A stretch of 64,000 bases of DNA, from NCBI RefSeq assembly GCF_000411295.1, contig NZ_KE150421.1, positions 1,821,451 through 1,885,450 on the forward strand, read 5' to 3'. The DNA is from Paenisporosarcina sp. HGH0030 (GTDB lineage Bacteria; Bacillota; Bacilli; Bacillales_A; Planococcaceae). Under the pieces are notes generated by a model. The model saw nothing but the letters and a program-made list of their open reading frames with translations, did not search any database and was not told the origin of the DNA. Positions 62,301-64,000 of the stretch are shown here, piece by piece. Position numbers and translations under genes: made by a program. How positions within the stretch are numbered: the stretch's first letter is position 1; each line of letters starts with the position of its first letter.

Positions 62301-63698
62301 TTGAGTCATTTACAATCATTGAACACATATTTTGAAACGAAGCGTGAAGAGCATTTAGACGAATTAAAACAGTTTCTGCGCATTCCAAGTATTAGTGCAT
62401 TATCTGATCACAAAGATGACATGAAAACTGCTGCAGAATGGTTAGCTGAATCAATGAAATCAGTAGGTCTGGAAAATGTTTCAATCGATGAAACCAAGGG
62501 TCATCCTGTTGTATATGCAGATTGGCTGCATGCAGAGGGGAAGCCGACTCTTTTGATTTATGGACATTATGACGTACAACCAGTTGACCCTTTGAACTTG
62601 TGGGAATCCGAACCTTTCAATCCTCAAGTTCGTGACAATAAACTTTTTGCACGCGGCGCAAGTGATGATAAAGGACAAGTATACATGCATGTTAAAGCCG
62701 TGGAAGCATTGATGCAAACTGAAGGTACTCTTCCTGTGAATGTGAAATTCTGTATCGAAGGTGAAGAAGAAATCGGTAGCCCGAATTTACCTGAATATGT
62801 CTTGGCAAATACTGAAAAACTTGCGGCTGATATTATTGTCATTTCAGACACAGGTATGCAAGGACCAGGTAAACCAGCTGTTTGTTACGGCTTGCGCGGC
62901 TTAACAGGTGTTCAGATTGAAGTGAAAGGTGCGAAAAGTGACCTTCATTCCGGTCTATACGGGGGCGGCGTACAAAATGCAATTCACGCACTGGTCGAAG
63001 TGCTGGATTCTTTCCGTGATGCAGAAGGAACGATTCTAGTAGAGGGCTTCTATGATAACGTTCGCGCAATAACAGATGAGGAACGTGCTGCCTATGCAGA
63101 ACTGGACTTTAATGAAGAAGCTTTAAAAGAAGAACTTGGTGTGGATGCCTTATTTGGTGAAAAAGGATTTACACATTTAGAACGTACGTGGGTGCGACCT
63201 ACTTTGGAAATCAATGGCGTTTTCGGTGGATTCTCTGGTGAAGGGATTAAGACGGTACTTCCTGCAGAAGCAGGAGCCAAAATTACATGTCGTTTGGTTC
63301 CCGATCAAGATCCTGATGAAATCGTTGAGAAATTAACGGCACATATTGAAAAGCATAAACCAGTTGGGGTAACAGTTGAAGTTACGGAGTTTGATAAAGG
63401 AAAACCATTTATCACACCTTTCGACCATCCGGCGATTCAAGCAGCTGGCCGTTCATACGAAAAAGTATATAATGTGCCAACTGCTTATGTCCGTGGTGGA
63501 GGCTCAATTCCGATTGTCGCTGCTTTTGATGAAATTCTAGGATTACCAGTCGTTCTTATGGGCTTCGGACTTGCTTCTGAAAATTTCCATGCACCAAATG
63601 AGCATTTCCATTTGGAAAATTTCGATCAAGGTCTACGAGTAATTGGCGATTACTATCATGAAATTGCACAATTCACTGCACAAGATTTGAAGAAATAA
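62301..63698 (+). CDS. M20 family dipeptidase
   Basis: This 465-aa metallopeptidase has the metal ligand motif LLIYGHYDVQPVDPLNLW, the bridging Asp in FARGASDDKGQVYMHV, and catalytic EGEEEIGSPNLPEYV. The dimerisation domain contains GAKSDLHSGLYGGGVQNAIH, and the end AFDEILGLPVVLMGFGL holds later ligands. Cytosolic zinc dipeptidase of the YgeY/CNDP-like group. TTG start behind AGAGGGA. Confidence 0.92.
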   Translation: MSHLQSLNTYFETKREEHLDELKQFLRIPSISALSDHKDDMKTAAEWLAESMKSVGLENVSIDETKGHPVVYADWLHAEGKPTLLIYGHYDVQPVDPLNLWESEPFNPQVRDNKLFARGASDDKGQVYMHVKAVEALMQTEGTLPVNVKFCIEGEEEIGSPNLPEYVLANTEKLAADIIVISDTGMQGPGKPAVCYGLRGLTGVQIEVKGAKSDLHSGLYGGGVQNAIHALVEVLDSFRDAEGTILVEGFYDNVRAITDEERAAYAELDFNEEALKEELGVDALFGEKGFTHLERTWVRPTLEINGVFGGFSGEGIKTVLPAEAGAKITCRLVPDQDPDEIVEKLTAHIEKHKPVGVTVEVTEFDKGKPFITPFDHPAIQAAGRSYEKVYNVPTAYVRGGGSIPIVAAFDEILGLPVVLMGFGLASENFHAPNEHFHLENFDQGLRVIGDYYHEIAQFTAQDLKK

Positions 63699-63707
63699 GA
63701 CCATAAG

Positions 63708-63752
63708 AAAATCCCGGTTCTCGCAATCACTGCGAAGAACCGGGATTTTTTT
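63708..63752. terminator. Bidirectional terminator between converging genes
   Basis: AAATCCCGGTTCT.CGCA pairs with TGCG.AGAACCGGGATTT around a short loop, with A/T tracts on both sides, serving the dipeptidase gene and the converging nitroreductase gene. Confidence 0.92.
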
Positions 63753-63757
63753 AGTTT

Positions 63758-64000
63758 TTAGTCGTTTGAACCGAAAAATGTAACGAATTCCTCAACATCT
63801 TTGCGTGGTCTTGCTTTTGGCATTTCATCGAAATATCCAAACTGCAACATGCTGATGATGCGCTCACCTTGTTTAACCCCTAGTGCTTCACGGAATTTTG
63901 GAGCATCAATGAATGGCGGAGTTTTCCAACATGAACCGATTCCCAAATCCCAAGCAAGCAGTTGAGCATTTTGGATATAACAACTTGTAGCTGCATAGTC
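63758..64000 (-). CDS. Nitroreductase family protein (C-terminal part, cut by window edge)
   Basis: The last 80 codons of a minus-strand gene that runs past the window end. The visible part begins DYAATSCYIQNAQLLAWDLG, followed by IGSCWKTPPFIDAPKFREAL and GERIISMLQFGYFDEMPKAR. The GSCW motif and the YFDEMPKARPRK end match FMN nitroreductases. The true start is outside; an internal ATG at 63946 is not the real one. Confidence 0.85.
   Translation of the reverse strand, partial: DYAATSCYIQNAQLLAWDLGIGSCWKTPPFIDAPKFREALGVKQGERIISMLQFGYFDEMPKARPRKDVEEFVTFFGSND

Overview
The window is a low-to-moderate GC chromosomal segment of an endospore-forming Firmicute (Bacillales), most likely Planococcaceae (Sporosarcina, Lysinibacillus or Psychrobacillus type). 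Spore-former markers are the germination pair cwlJ-gerQ, the prespore regulator rsfA and a pbpG-type penicillin-binding protein. Gene order follows the Bacillus subtilis fadF / argS-ywiB / speB-speE-pbpG / ywhD / ywhB / ywgA-ywfO / rsfA / lipL-pta / hemQ / cwlJ-gerQ / ywdK-ywdI-ung / pdxK stretch (recalled synteny, not computed).

Layout. 0.1-2.3 kb: fadF, an iron-sulfur oxidoreductase of beta-oxidation, with a FadR-like operator inside its promoter. 2.6-13.25 kb: a 13-gene, minus-strand cobalamin salvage and remodelling operon (btuF, btuC, btuD-cbiZ fusion, cbiB, cobD, cobU, a short cobQ, cobS, cobC, a CobU-like gene, pduO-type cobA, cblT, cblS) behind a sigma-A-like promoter, an adenosylcobalamin riboswitch and an intrinsic terminator. 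The operon uses alpha-ribazole uptake and kinase genes (cblT/cblS) and has no cobT; its CobQ lacks the glutaminase domain. 13.4-35.1 kb: conserved core (argS, ywiB, a diguanylate cyclase, speB/speE, pbpG, ywhD, ywhB, ywgA, ywfO, rsfA, lipL, pta, hemQ, cwlJ-gerQ, ywdK, ywdI, ung, pdxK). 35.1-38.2 kb: an accessory block of anti-sigma factor, ECF sigma factor, YYFxKD-repeat lipoprotein and AcfC-like secreted binding protein, which by eye has a different base composition. 38.3-40.2 kb: two Opp/Dpp-type permeases with no ATPase or binding protein beside them. 41-64 kb: yojF-bshB2 (bacillithiol), a YjiH-type membrane protein, a dead acyl-CoA ligase fragment, tdh and kbl (threonine breakdown), an AlkD-like protein, a P-loop protein with one decayed domain, topB, an SpsG-like protein, an ABC-F ATPase, a phospholipase D-like protein, a second ECF sigma factor, a CorC/HlyC-type transporter, an M20 dipeptidase and a partial nitroreductase.

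Non-coding content is unusually rich. At least four kinds of intergenic repeat occur: (i) a dispersed ~110-185 bp modular element with hairpins that covary between copies, including a tandem array of five 119-bp copies; (ii) two dispersed 6 x 21 bp arrays of equal length; (iii) two arrays of a different ~20-21 bp unit sharing a conserved tail; (iv) hairpins with one constant loop and changing stems. No rRNA, tRNA, CRISPR array, intact insertion sequence or phage was seen. All family assignments come from reading the translated sequences; no database search was run.
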